From the NCBI GenBank assembly GCA_024639765.1, contig JAHEHU010000002.1:28201-92200 (forward strand): a stretch of 64,000 nucleotides of DNA. Direction: 5' to 3'. Positions 1 through 8,548 of this stretch are shown here, in pieces. This DNA comes from Eudoraea sp. Lineage in GTDB: Bacteria; Bacteroidota; Bacteroidia; Flavobacteriales; Flavobacteriaceae. Position 1 is the first letter of the stretch; every line of letters starts with the position of its first letter. A program made the translations under genes and the position numbers. The notes below the pieces were generated by a model. It saw nothing but the letters and a program-made list of their open reading frames with translations. It ran no database searches and was not told the origin of the DNA.

Positions 1-122
1 TCATAGGTTTTAATTAATGGAACTTAACAGGCAGTTCACTTAGGCTTATTCTTGGCCCATAGCGAACTTTTGAAATATCCTTTGTTCCCTATTAAAGAGA
101 ATTATTTGGTTCTAATGGAGGA

Positions 123-563
123 TTAAACGATCCACAGTTTACGCTCAGCCATACGTGCTAAAAATATCAGCAAAACGGCAATGGCAATGACCATTAATGG
201 AACGATGAAGGCTTGGGTCTGTCCATAAACTTCAGCCGCATTGGTCATAAAAAAACCATATCCAGTTTGCACAAGTACCCCAATAAGGGACATGCCAAGG
301 GTAGATTTAGCCCATTTTTTTCTCAGTAATAAGCCTACACAACCAGCAGCACCAAACCATACTGCTATAGCGAAGGCGGCGGTTACCCATGCAGGAGTAC
401 TTTCCATTAATGCGACCTGTTCAGGGGTCATCTCCGCTTTGATCGCCTCTTTCATAAAGGCGTTTCCCAAATAATTCATTACCCCCAACAGGTTCCATAA
501 TAAAGCCAGTACACTGACAACCCAGAACCAAGCAGGTGGTTTTGTTGTTGGATTTTTACTCAT
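123..563 (-). CDS. small four-TM membrane protein, function unknown
   Basis: The 146-residue product has four hydrophobic stretches at about residues 13-31, 58-79, 88-106 and 117-136, a lysine/proline-rich N-terminus and a short basic C-terminus, so it should be an integral inner-membrane protein. Similar flavobacterial proteins are often labelled 'sugar transporter' by default, but I see no transporter motif and do not assign that role. It stands alone, divergent from the truA-like gene, and the start is the first ATG after an A-rich leader. The 122 bases to its left, at the window edge, contain no gene I can support. Confidence 0.75.
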   Translation of the reverse strand: MSKNPTTKPPAWFWVVSVLALLWNLLGVMNYLGNAFMKEAIKAEMTPEQVALMESTPAWVTAAFAIAVWFGAAGCVGLLLRKKWAKSTLGMSLIGVLVQTGYGFFMTNAAEVYGQTQAFIVPLMVIAIAVLLIFLARMAERKLWIV

Positions 564-738
564 GATAGTTAGTTTAGTTGTTATACGTCAATTTACCAAA
601 AAATATTAAATAGCATGTTGGTTCAGAAAGTAAATGGCATCAGAAGATACTCAAAAAAAACTCGCATTTATGAGATTGGTCCATTGCCTGCTCAGTTAAC
701 ATTTGGAATAGGTATATTTATTAACTTCAAAAGAATTT

Positions 739-1524
739 ATGAGTAAGACCAAGTATGCTTATCTAGTTTGGGTACAATACCTGGGTTTCAGATACAGTGG
801 CTGGCAAAAGCAGCCGGGACAGAAAACCATAGAAGGAATGCTTCTTAAAACATTGAAATTCATTGACCCGGGAAAACAGTACAAAATTTTAGGGGCAGGA
901 AGGACCGATTCGAAAGTTTCGGCTTTAAAAATGGCATTTCAATTGTTGACACCTGTAGCACCTATTGAAGATATACCGGCCTTCGTTCATGATTTTAACC
1001 AGAACCTTCCATCAGATATTCAAATATTAGGTATGCAGGAGGCAATACCTGAACAGAATATCATACAAGACACAAAGATCAAAGAGTATGATTATATTTT
1101 TTCATTTGGCACCAAGAATCATCCATTCTGCGCACCTTTTATGGCAAATTTCCTGGAGGAATTAGATTTACCCTTAATGATGTGTGCTGCCAAAATATTT
1201 CAAGGGACGCATAATTTTCAAAATTTCACAGCAAGGATTCAGCCCAATACGAAAGTGACACGAACCATAGACCATTGTGAAATCAAAGAAAATAAAGAGT
1301 TCACTGCCAATTTTTTTCCTGATAAAAGTTACATACTTTCGGTTAAAGGAGCAGGATTTATGAGGTATCAGATAAGGATGATGATGGGGGCTTTAGTCCT
1401 TCTTGGCAGGGGAGAGTTGGAGTTCGATTCCCTGAGAAAGGCGCTTAGCACGAATGAAAAAATACTAATACCGTACGTTGCCCCGGGCTCTGGGTTGATT
1501 TTAAAGAACACGGAATTCAAATAG
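739..1524 (+). CDS. truA: TruA-family tRNA pseudouridine synthase, atypical
   Basis: The 261-residue protein has the TruA fold order: an N-terminal 'YLGFRYSGWQKQPGQKTIEG' segment (family FHGWQ...TVQG), an active-site block with Asp57 in 'GAGRTDSKVSA', and C-terminal 'GAGFMRYQIRMMMG' (family FL.hmVR.M.G). TruA converts U38-U40 of the tRNA anticodon stem to pseudouridine. The active-site loop is unusual: the common GRTDAGVHA reads GRTDSKVSA, so the catalytic Asp is kept but Ala, Gly and His after it are replaced. It may be a second, specialised TruA paralogue, with a canonical copy elsewhere. Start ATG follows an AT-rich leader, and corA is 38 bp downstream on the same strand. Confidence 0.85.
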   Translation: MSKTKYAYLVWVQYLGFRYSGWQKQPGQKTIEGMLLKTLKFIDPGKQYKILGAGRTDSKVSALKMAFQLLTPVAPIEDIPAFVHDFNQNLPSDIQILGMQEAIPEQNIIQDTKIKEYDYIFSFGTKNHPFCAPFMANFLEELDLPLMMCAAKIFQGTHNFQNFTARIQPNTKVTRTIDHCEIKENKEFTANFFPDKSYILSVKGAGFMRYQIRMMMGALVLLGRGELEFDSLRKALSTNEKILIPYVAPGSGLILKNTEFK

Positions 1525-1562
1525 CTTTATTTTGTTTATATCTTTAATGAAAGTCTTTATAT

Positions 1563-2651
1563 ATGGCCAAGATGCAATTGCCAATTAAACTTAACAACAA
1601 AAAGAAATCGAAGATCCAGAAGAAATTAGGGAAAGCTCCCGGAACCATTACCTATCTGGGTGACCGCGATGATGCTGTTAGTACCCTGGATGTGATCGAG
1701 TATTCCCAGGATACGCTGGAAGAATATAGTCCGGTGAATGTAGAAACTCTGTTAGGGGAGAAAAGTGATAAAATAAAATGGATCAATCTGATTGGCTTAA
1801 GTGATGAAGGTTTTATCGAGAAATTAGGCAAAGTTTTTCAACTGAATCCTTTAACGCTCGAAGATGCCGTACATACAGAGCAACGACCGAAAATAGATGA
1901 ATACGAGACCTATATTTTTGGCGTATTTAAAATGATGTACCTTGATGAGGAACAGCGAATTGTGGTGGAGCATGTGGCCATTACCCTATTGGAAAACGAG
2001 CTACTTGTATTTCAGGAATTAAAGGAAGATGTTTTTGAATCGGTAAGACAACGCTTAAAAGGGAAACTGGGAAGGATAAGGAGCAGGGGAGCAGACTATT
2101 TGTTCTTCGCATTACTAGATGCCATTATCGATAATTATTTTATGGTACTGGAAAGTATAAGTATGCGGATGGAACTATTAGAAGAAGAGGTCTATCAAAA
2201 ACCAAAACCTAAGACTGCACAAAAAATACAGGAATTAAAAAAAGAGGTATTGCGTATCAGAAGATACATTGCTCCGGTCAGAGAGTTAATAGGAAGACTT
2301 ATCGATACAGAACATCCTTTGATAACCAAGGATACCAAGTTATTTCTTAGGGATGCGCTAGATCATTGCGTTGAGATCAATGAGTCCCTTCAAATATATA
2401 GGGAAATGGTCATGAGCCTCACGGAAATGTACATGAGTAATGTCAGCAATAAAATGAATGAAGTAATGAAGGTTCTTACCATCATGGCCTCTATATTCAT
2501 TCCTCTTACTTTTATAGCAGGTATCTATGGAATGAACTTTGACAATATGCCAGAATTACATATGGAAAATGGTTATTTTGTGGTGCTGGGAGTAATGTTT
2601 GTGATTCTCATCATTATGTTGATATATTTTAAAAGAAAACGATGGATCTGA
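1563..2651 (+). CDS. corA: CorA-type Mg2+/Co2+ transporter
   Basis: The 362-residue protein has a large cytoplasmic domain and two C-terminal TM helices. The CorA signature YGMN sits at residues 322-325, directly after TM1 (~304-321), with TM2 at ~340-356 and a basic KRKRW tail inside the cell. The family forms pentamers that pass Mg2+, and sometimes Co2+ or Ni2+, passively and gated by intracellular Mg2+. The N-terminus (first ~25 residues) is Lys-rich and basic. The periplasmic loop after GMN contains 'MPELHMENGY', the usual acidic MPEL-type loop. A TATCTTTA -7-like element lies at 1539-1546, but no clear -33 element precedes it. Length is normal for the family. Confidence 0.95.
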   Translation: MAKMQLPIKLNNKKKSKIQKKLGKAPGTITYLGDRDDAVSTLDVIEYSQDTLEEYSPVNVETLLGEKSDKIKWINLIGLSDEGFIEKLGKVFQLNPLTLEDAVHTEQRPKIDEYETYIFGVFKMMYLDEEQRIVVEHVAITLLENELLVFQELKEDVFESVRQRLKGKLGRIRSRGADYLFFALLDAIIDNYFMVLESISMRMELLEEEVYQKPKPKTAQKIQELKKEVLRIRRYIAPVRELIGRLIDTEHPLITKDTKLFLRDALDHCVEINESLQIYREMVMSLTEMYMSNVSNKMNEVMKVLTIMASIFIPLTFIAGIYGMNFDNMPELHMENGYFVVLGVMFVILIIMLIYFKRKRWI

Positions 2652-2729
2652 GCTAATAAAAGTTAGAACATCCAGAGATTGAAAAACTGCTTTTTTATTA
2701 ATTTGTACCTTACTCTGAAATAGTACTGA

Positions 2730-3587
2730 ATGCCTTTGTGGGGATATCTTATCATCTTTCTTGCCGTAGCTTATTTTATAATAAGCTTATTGGTGTATAT
2801 TTTACAGGATTACCTCATGTTCAAACCCGAAAAGTTGGCGGCAGATTTCCAATTCCATTATGAACATCAGGAGACGGAAGAATACAATATTGAAACCAGG
2901 GATGGAGCCGTTATCAATGGCCTGCGGTTTAAAGCTAAAGAACCTAAAGGAATAGTATTCTATCTAAAGGGCAATTCCAAAAGTATTAAAGGTTGGGGGA
3001 AGTTTGCTGTTGATTTCACCAGACATGGCTACGACGTACTTATGGTTGATTATCGGGGATTCGGCAAAAGCACCGGAAGGCGCACTCAAAAGGCCATAAA
3101 AAGAGATATGCAGGTAGTTTATGACAAAATTAAACAAAAGGTGGATGAGAATTATATCATTTTGTATGGGCGTTCACTTGGTTCCGGATTTGCCGCAAAA
3201 TTGGCCTCTATGAACAATCCCAGGATGCTTATTTTAGATGCTCCTTATTACAGTTTGAAACACATCGCAAAGAAATATATGCCTTTTATGCCTTTATCTC
3301 TTTTGCTTAAATTTCCTATGCCTACCTACAAATGGTTGAAATATGTGAATTGTCCTATACATATAATTCATGGTACAGATGATAATCTTATTCCCTATAA
3401 AACCAGCGTAAGACTATCCAAGATAAAACCTTCGCAAACCACACTTTATACGGTTATAGGAGGCGGGCACAAAAATTTAAATACGTTTGAAGCCTATCAT
3501 AAAATGCTTTCTGATATCATAACTTCAAAACCAAAAAAAATAAATCTGGAGGGATCTAGCATTGATGTAAAACACCATGTATCCTAG
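2730..3587 (+). CDS. membrane-anchored alpha/beta hydrolase (first of a tandem pair)
   Basis: The 285-residue protein begins with a TM anchor (residues ~5-26) and continues as a BEM46/ABHD13-like alpha/beta hydrolase. The nucleophile elbow is 'YGRSLGSG', the acid is in 'HGTDDNLIP' and the catalytic His is in 'GGGHKNL', so the triad appears complete. One difference stands out: the oxyanion-loop HG seen in the downstream copy ('YFHGNAG') reads 'YLKGNSK' here, with Lys replacing His. Substrate is unknown; an ester or lipid in or near the membrane is plausible. It is directly followed by a clear paralogue, indicating local duplication. A C-terminal extension (last ~25 residues, Lys-rich) is absent from the second copy. 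Confidence 0.85.
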   Translation: MPLWGYLIIFLAVAYFIISLLVYILQDYLMFKPEKLAADFQFHYEHQETEEYNIETRDGAVINGLRFKAKEPKGIVFYLKGNSKSIKGWGKFAVDFTRHGYDVLMVDYRGFGKSTGRRTQKAIKRDMQVVYDKIKQKVDENYIILYGRSLGSGFAAKLASMNNPRMLILDAPYYSLKHIAKKYMPFMPLSLLLKFPMPTYKWLKYVNCPIHIIHGTDDNLIPYKTSVRLSKIKPSQTTLYTVIGGGHKNLNTFEAYHKMLSDIITSKPKKINLEGSSIDVKHHVS

Positions 3588-3591
3588 CGCT

Positions 3592-4407
3592 ATGCGTAGA
3601 TTCAAAAAGGCCTTACTGGGTCTTTTAGCGGGCATCCTAATATTCTTGACTATGCTTTATTTCTTACAGGAAAAACTAATTTTTTTACCAAGTAAATTGC
3701 CTGCTAATTACAGCTTTTCCTTTGATGAACCCTTTGAAGAATTTTTCCTTACCACAGATGATGGTGCCAAACTGAATGCGCTCCATTTCAAAAGAGAGAA
3801 CCCATATGGGGTTATCCTTTATTTTCATGGGAATGCCGGGGACCTTTCTCGTTGGGGACAAGTGGTGCAAACTTTTGTTAAGTTGAATTATGATGTAGTG
3901 GTCATGGATTACAGATCCTACGGTAAAAGCACCGGTAACTTAAGTGAGATGGCATTGTTGAGTGATGCACAGCTATTTTACCAGTACGTTTTAGCCCGCT
4001 ATAAACAAGAGGATATAATATTATATGGGCGTTCCCTGGGGTCAGCAATGGCTTCTTATTTAGTTTCCATAAATACTCCCTCACTACTAGTTTTGGAAAC
4101 CCCTTTTTATAGTTTGCTCGATGTGGCACAGGACAGATTTCCAATACTTCCGGTGAATTCTTTTTTGAAGTATCATTTTAAGTCGTATCAGTATCTTCAA
4201 TCGGCGAATTGCTCTATTGTAATTCTCCACGGGGATCAGGACCGGGTGGTGCCTATACAATCCTCTGAAAAGTTATACCGCAGCCTGAAAGGCAAGGATG
4301 TTGAATTTATTACTATTGAAGGAGGGGAACACAATAATCTTAGTGACTTTGAGAGCTATGGAGAAGCTATTCATTCTTTATTGGTGTCAGATCGGGGAAC
4401 CGAATAA
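3592..4407 (+). CDS. membrane-anchored alpha/beta hydrolase (second of a tandem pair)
   Basis: This paralogue of the preceding gene shares the N-terminal TM anchor, the 'F.P.KL.A.Y.F' segment after it, the 'YGRSLGSA' nucleophile elbow, the acid in 'HGDQDRVVP' and the His in 'GGEHNNL'. It keeps the canonical oxyanion segment 'YFHGNAGDL'. Two starts are possible. ATG 3577 overlaps the upstream gene by 11 bp. ATG 3592, four bases after the upstream stop, places a basic Met-Arg-Arg directly before the TM helix and is preferred. The two genes are almost certainly co-transcribed. Substrate is unknown. The gene is convergent with cysM, and no strong terminator hairpin is visible in the 64-bp gap. 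Confidence 0.85.
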   Translation: MRRFKKALLGLLAGILIFLTMLYFLQEKLIFLPSKLPANYSFSFDEPFEEFFLTTDDGAKLNALHFKRENPYGVILYFHGNAGDLSRWGQVVQTFVKLNYDVVVMDYRSYGKSTGNLSEMALLSDAQLFYQYVLARYKQEDIILYGRSLGSAMASYLVSINTPSLLVLETPFYSLLDVAQDRFPILPVNSFLKYHFKSYQYLQSANCSIVILHGDQDRVVPIQSSEKLYRSLKGKDVEFITIEGGEHNNLSDFESYGEAIHSLLVSDRGTE

Positions 4408-4471
4408 ATAGATCCGGATTGAAGATAAAAAATGAAATTCTTCACACCTCTTGCTAAAAAGTAAATACCGC

Positions 4472-5362
4472 TTAGTTGAATAGGTCGGAAGACAAATATC
4501 GATCTCCACGATCACAAATGATAGAGACAATGACGCCATGGTCTAATTCATTTGCTACTTTGAGAGCAGCTGCTGTAGCGCCGCCACTACTCATTCCGGC
4601 AAAAATTCCTTCCTCTTTAGCAAGGCGTTTTGCCATTTCCCTCGCCTCTTGTTCACTTACTTCAAGGATCCGATCTACCCTGTTGGGGTCAAAGATCTTG
4701 GGGAGATAGGCTTTGGGCCATTTACGAATCCCGGGGATACTTGAATTATCTGTTGGCTGCACCCCAACGATCTCAATTGAGTTCAGTTGTTCCTTGAGGT
4801 ATGCAGATGTACCCATGATTGTACCTGTTGTACCCATTGAGGACACAAAATGAGTAACTGATCCGTTAGTGTCTCGCCATATCTCAGGACCTGTGCTCTT
4901 GTAATGCGCTCTCCAATTATCGGGATTAGAAAATTGGTTGATCATTATATACCCTTCGTCCTTTACTTTCGATTCTGCATAATCTCTGGCTCCTTCAATA
5001 CCATTATCAGCTTTGGTCAGCGTAACACTGGCTCCGTAAGCCCTCATGGTCTGAACACGTTCTACTGTGGCATTTTCGGGCATCACCAGTTCTATGGACA
5101 ACCCGTACAAACTTGCGATCATCGCCAGGGCAATGCCGGTATTGCCACTGGTAGCTTCAATTAATTTGGAATCTTTTGTAAATGTCCCTCTTTCTAATCC
5201 ACTGGCGATCATGTTTAGGGCAGCCCGATCTTTTACGCTCCCGCCCGGGTTTTGACCCTCCAGCTTAAAATACAAACGTACATTGGGATTGGTATTTAAG
5301 GATTTGGATACCACCAAAGGAGTATTTCCAATAAGCGCTGTTAGACTATTTCCCATTATCAT
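4472..5362 (-). CDS. cysM: cysteine synthase B (O-acetylserine sulfhydrylase)
   Basis: This 296-residue PLP enzyme converts O-acetylserine and sulfide (in some CysM also thiosulfate) to cysteine. The PLP lysine is Lys44 in 'GGSVKDRA', the asparagine-loop motif 'TSGNTG' is at 71-76, and the phosphate-binding 'SSGGATAA' is near the C-terminus. The motif '[11 protein letters not shown]' matches the CysM type rather than CysK. ATG 5362 lies inside the end of the upstream cysE gene (17-bp overlap), so the two are translationally coupled. A second ATG six bases later (5356) is equally possible. It acts with CysE in the two-step path from serine to cysteine. Confidence 0.95.
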   Translation of the reverse strand: MIMGNSLTALIGNTPLVVSKSLNTNPNVRLYFKLEGQNPGGSVKDRAALNMIASGLERGTFTKDSKLIEATSGNTGIALAMIASLYGLSIELVMPENATVERVQTMRAYGASVTLTKADNGIEGARDYAESKVKDEGYIMINQFSNPDNWRAHYKSTGPEIWRDTNGSVTHFVSSMGTTGTIMGTSAYLKEQLNSIEIVGVQPTDNSSIPGIRKWPKAYLPKIFDPNRVDRILEVSEQEAREMAKRLAKEEGIFAGMSSGGATAAALKVANELDHGVIVSIICDRGDRYLSSDLFN

Positions 5363-6140
5363 TTCGTTTGATTTTTATTTCCGGGGAGTGAAATACAGTT
5401 GAATTAGGGGGTACAGACTCCGTTAACCAGGCATTTCCGCCAATGATAGAATTAGCCCCAATTACAGTGTCACCTCCAAGAATAGTGGCGTTGGCATAAA
5501 TGGTAACATTGTTCTCAATGGTAGGATGTCTTTTTGTTTCGCGCAGCTCTTTTGCAACATACAATGCTCCCAAGGTTACCCCCTGATATATTTTTACATG
5601 ATCATGGATCACAGCGGTTTCACCAATGACCACGCCTGTTGCATGATCAATAAAGAATGATTTTCCAATCTGGGCCCCAGGGTTAATATCAACTCCAGTT
5701 TGTCTATGAGCGTATTCGGTCATTAATCTGGGAACCAACGGAAACTTTTTCTTATATAATTCATGTGCCAGTCGGTAAATAGCAATGGCGTAAAACCCCG
5801 GATAGGCCAGGTATACTTCTTCAATAGATAAGGAAGCCGGATCGCAGCTGGCTATGGCCATGGCATCCAGATTAAGTTTTTCCAGAACTGTTGGCAGGGT
5901 CTGCAAGTAATCATTCCAGGCAGATGAACAGGGTTTATGAGGGTCCCAACAAGCCAATTCCACAAGACGATCGAATTGTTTTGCCAATTCCGGTAAATTT
6001 TCTTCAAAAGGTGTTTCTGCATCAAAGAGGGATAGAAAAAGTAGGTTCGTAAACACCTCCGTTTCTTTTTTAAGTCGAAACTTAAGGTTTGGCTGTGTTT
6101 TATGTTCCTTTATTTTCGTAATGATGGCCCGTGTATCCAT
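5346..6140 (-). CDS. cysE: serine O-acetyltransferase
   Basis: The 264-residue protein transfers acetyl from acetyl-CoA to serine, giving the substrate of the CysM encoded just downstream. A helical N-terminal half (1-~135) is followed by a left-handed beta-helix built of hexapeptide repeats (~150-255). The family motif '[19 protein letters not shown]' spans 151-169 and contains catalytic His166. 'QGVTLGA' follows. The C-terminus ends in basic and polar residues and lacks an obvious terminal Ile, so binding into a cysteine synthase active site is uncertain. It is the first gene of a two-gene cysteine operon, divergent from the DUF2461 gene across 93 bp. Confidence 0.93.
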   Translation of the reverse strand: MDTRAIITKIKEHKTQPNLKFRLKKETEVFTNLLFLSLFDAETPFEENLPELAKQFDRLVELACWDPHKPCSSAWNDYLQTLPTVLEKLNLDAMAIASCDPASLSIEEVYLAYPGFYAIAIYRLAHELYKKKFPLVPRLMTEYAHRQTGVDINPGAQIGKSFFIDHATGVVIGETAVIHDHVKIYQGVTLGALYVAKELRETKRHPTIENNVTIYANATILGGDTVIGANSIIGGNAWLTESVPPNSTVFHSPEIKIKRNDNGK

Positions 6141-6233
6141 TTATATTTTTTTCAAAATAAAATTAACCAATAATTAAAAAGGCCCTCTGCTAAAAAGGTT
6201 AACTTTAATATAAATCTGCATAAAATATTCTCT

Positions 6234-6914
6234 ATGGATAAAATTGTTCTAAATGATAAGGCTTTTACCTTTCTCAGGACACTGGCCGACAATAATAATA
6301 GGGATTGGTTCAATGAACATAAGGATAAATACAAATTGCTGGAGAGTGAGGTAAAGGGATTTTATCAGCAGTTAATGGAGAAAATGCGACTCCATGATGA
6401 CATTGAGCGATTGAAAATGTTTCGGATTTATAGGGACGTTCGATTTTCTAAAGACAAAACGCCTTTTAAGACACATTTTGCAGGATCATTTTCCAGAGCA
6501 GGGAACAGACTGCGAGGGGGCTATTACCTGCGGCTTAAACCAGAGGAGACCTTTATTGCTGCCGGATTCTGGGACCCTAACAAGGAAGACCTTTTCAGAA
6601 TAAGAAAAGAATTGGAAATGGATGCCGCAACATTCAGAAAAGTAATCGAAGAACCTCACTTTAGAAAGATCTGGGGGAGCATTTCTGGAGAAGAACTAAA
6701 GACAGCTCCTAAAGGCTTTGACAGGGATCATCCGGACATTGACCTTATTCGTAAAAAGCAATTCATATTTGTGAGGAACTTTAAAGATGACGAAGTATTT
6801 AAGGACGATTTTCAAGAAGTTGTAAACCATTCCTTCAAAAACATACGCCCATATTTTGACCTTATGAGTGATATCCTTACCACTAACCTCAATGGAGAAT
6901 CCTTGTTAGAGTAG
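6234..6914 (+). CDS. DUF2461 (TIGR02453) family protein
   Basis: The 226-residue soluble protein matches the DUF2461 pattern: 'FLRTLADNNNRDWFNEHKD' near the N-terminus, 'FRIYRDVRFSKDKTPFKTH' in the first third, and 'GGYYLRLKPEETFIAAGFW' in the middle, followed by 'LKTAPKGFDRDHPDIDLIR'. These conserved Arg, Asp, Lys and Trp residues suggest a nucleotide- or phosphate-related activity, but the biochemical function of the family is not established to my knowledge. It is monocistronic, and its last 9 bp overlap the 3' end of the convergent downstream gene. Confidence 0.85.
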   Translation: MDKIVLNDKAFTFLRTLADNNNRDWFNEHKDKYKLLESEVKGFYQQLMEKMRLHDDIERLKMFRIYRDVRFSKDKTPFKTHFAGSFSRAGNRLRGGYYLRLKPEETFIAAGFWDPNKEDLFRIRKELEMDAATFRKVIEEPHFRKIWGSISGEELKTAPKGFDRDHPDIDLIRKKQFIFVRNFKDDEVFKDDFQEVVNHSFKNIRPYFDLMSDILTTNLNGESLLE

Positions 6915-7313
6915 GGGAGCAAGGTCAAACAATTGCACCTGATCTTTTAATCTCTCAATGACCATAGTCATCATACGCTTATTAAGGGCTGAAGAATTTT
7001 GGATATACCCCTCATACTCCTCAACGGTAAACTGCCCAATGATCATTCCCTTGAGAGAATTCCTGAATTTCACATCTTTCTGAACCGCACGTTCAATATA
7101 TTCAAGTCTTTTAGGGAGGTTGAGTTCGTAAAAGGAGTTCTTATGCTTGTTGGTATAATTCCTGAAAGCGGCGATCAAAAGGTTGTTCTGGAATTTGATG
7201 ATGGGCCTTAGTGTCGCATTTTGAAACTGCTCATCCAGGCTCATATCATCTGTTACTTTGGCATTTGGTAATAAGGGCCGAAACCTCAGAAGCTCGGTAG
7301 ATCTATCGTTCAT
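6906..7313 (-). CDS. conserved flavobacterial protein, unknown function
   Basis: The 135-residue cytosolic, helix-rich protein has no signal peptide or TM segment. It carries the segments 'QNATLRPIIKFQNNLL' and 'FRNSLKGMIIGQFTVEEYEG', which I recognise as typical of a small family common in Flavobacteriaceae. Database entries sometimes call it 'glyoxalase', but I see no VOC-fold metal ligands and do not support that name. It is convergent with the DUF2461 gene (9-bp overlap at the 3' ends) and transcribed in the same direction as the nucleotidase gene upstream, with a 96-bp gap between them. Confidence 0.7.
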   Translation of the reverse strand: MNDRSTELLRFRPLLPNAKVTDDMSLDEQFQNATLRPIIKFQNNLLIAAFRNYTNKHKNSFYELNLPKRLEYIERAVQKDVKFRNSLKGMIIGQFTVEEYEGYIQNSSALNKRMMTMVIERLKDQVQLFDLAPLL

Positions 7314-7409
7314 CGTTGAAGTTTTATTAAAATTAGAAAATACAAAGAGGGGCTTTCTGTAAAAATGAATTACTTGTTAACGGCGTTATAAACATAATTG
7401 ATCTTACTC

Positions 7410-7931
7410 TTAAAGGAGTTCATTGGCAATATCTTGCCAGGAGTTCATTCTTTCAAAGTGATTGGTATGAATGTTATGAGGGGAAGTAAAGATCATGGAC
7501 CTTCCCTCAAAGTTCTCCAAATTATGACTTCGGTCATCAATGAGTATATCCCCTCGCAAGATCTTCTTGTCACCACAAAGAATCCTGTTTCGCCAATGAA
7601 TAAAAGGGAAATGCTCATCGAGCCATTGGTGCTTTTCCAATAGCGAATTAGGGAATTGCATGGCAGCCGAGGCAATGTAGACTGAATATTTCTTGTTCAG
7701 TTCCTCAAGTATTTCAATACTATCCTGTATGGGCCGCAAATTTCTAAAGAAACCATCTTTATAATAATGTTGCCAGATGGTGTCTTTTCTATCTACTGGT
7801 ACCTTTTGCCATACTTCAAATCCCATACACTCCTCTTTTGTCAGGGATTCATTAAAGCGCTCATTATAATGCTCTATATGGGCAGTATAGGTATCTGCCA
7901 TAACTTCGTCCATGTCTACAAATACGACCAT
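7410..7931 (-). CDS. 5'(3')-deoxyribonucleotidase, HAD superfamily
   Basis: The 173-residue protein starts with the HAD motif I 'VFVDMDEVMAD' (nucleophile Asp6, acid Asp8). It has motif II in 'YIASAAM', motif III Lys in 'CGDKKILRGD', and motif IV 'DILIDDR'. The order and the short cap fit the NT5C/YorS-like 5'-nucleotidase family, which dephosphorylates deoxyribonucleoside monophosphates and limits dNTP pools. Length is typical. The start ATG follows a promoter-sized gap of ~210 bp shared with the divergent thioesterase gene. Confidence 0.85.
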   Translation of the reverse strand: MVVFVDMDEVMADTYTAHIEHYNERFNESLTKEECMGFEVWQKVPVDRKDTIWQHYYKDGFFRNLRPIQDSIEILEELNKKYSVYIASAAMQFPNSLLEKHQWLDEHFPFIHWRNRILCGDKKILRGDILIDDRSHNLENFEGRSMIFTSPHNIHTNHFERMNSWQDIANELL

Positions 7932-8148
7932 GTATCTATAATTTTAAGCAATTTCTTAATTTCTTGATGATTAGAGTAGGCCCTTTGGATATGTTTAACA
8001 AATGAAAAAAGGAGTGCAGGCGGCTCAATTTTGAGCAATTGCCAATATTGTCTATCCTGAATTTAATTATTAATAATAATTGTCATGTATTCACCTTATG
8101 AATTAGATAGGTTGGAAAATGTAATACTTTTGTGCAAAATATTTGAAG

Positions 8149-8547
8149 ATGCGATTTAATACTAGAAAATGGGTAAAACCTGAAGATCTGAATGCCAATG
8201 AGACTTTGTTTGGCGGACGTTTGCTTTCATGGATCGATGAGGAAGCAGTTCTTTACAGCATTATTCAATTGGAGAACAAGAAGGTGGTCACCAAGTACAT
8301 GTCAGAGATCAATTTTATGAGTACGGCCCATCAGGGCGACATAGTGGAGATAGGGATAGAGGTTGTTAAATTTGGTAAGTCCTCTCTGGTATTAAAATGC
8401 GAAGCACGCAATAAAATGAACAGGGAAACTATTCTTACTGTAGATAATATCATTATGGTGAATCTTGATCCGGAAGGAAAACCCTTACCTCATGGAAAGA
8501 CCAAGATAGAATATGTGAAAGATCGGCTAGCCGGAGAGGACGATTAG
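8149..8547 (+). CDS. acyl-CoA thioesterase, hotdog fold
   Basis: The 132-residue protein is a single hotdog domain of the YciA/ACOT type, hydrolysing acyl-CoA to free acid and CoA. The motif 'NANETLFGGRLLSWIDEEA' has the Asn, paired Gly and Asp/Glu typical of the active-site helix, and 'INFMSTAHQGDIVEIG' forms the second conserved strand. I start at ATG 8149 rather than the in-frame TTG six bases upstream. A TACTTTTG -7-like element at 8125-8132 supports a short leader, though a -33 element is not clear. The gene is convergent with the M19 dipeptidase, one base apart. Confidence 0.85.
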   Translation: MRFNTRKWVKPEDLNANETLFGGRLLSWIDEEAVLYSIIQLENKKVVTKYMSEINFMSTAHQGDIVEIGIEVVKFGKSSLVLKCEARNKMNRETILTVDNIIMVNLDPEGKPLPHGKTKIEYVKDRLAGEDD

Positions 8548-8548
8548 T

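Noticed and set aside
4408..4471. Terminator between the hydrolase pair and cysM
   Set aside because: No stem longer than a few bases could be drawn.
6906..7313. Glyoxalase
   Set aside because: The name is used for similar proteins, but no VOC fold or metal-binding His/Glu pattern is visible.
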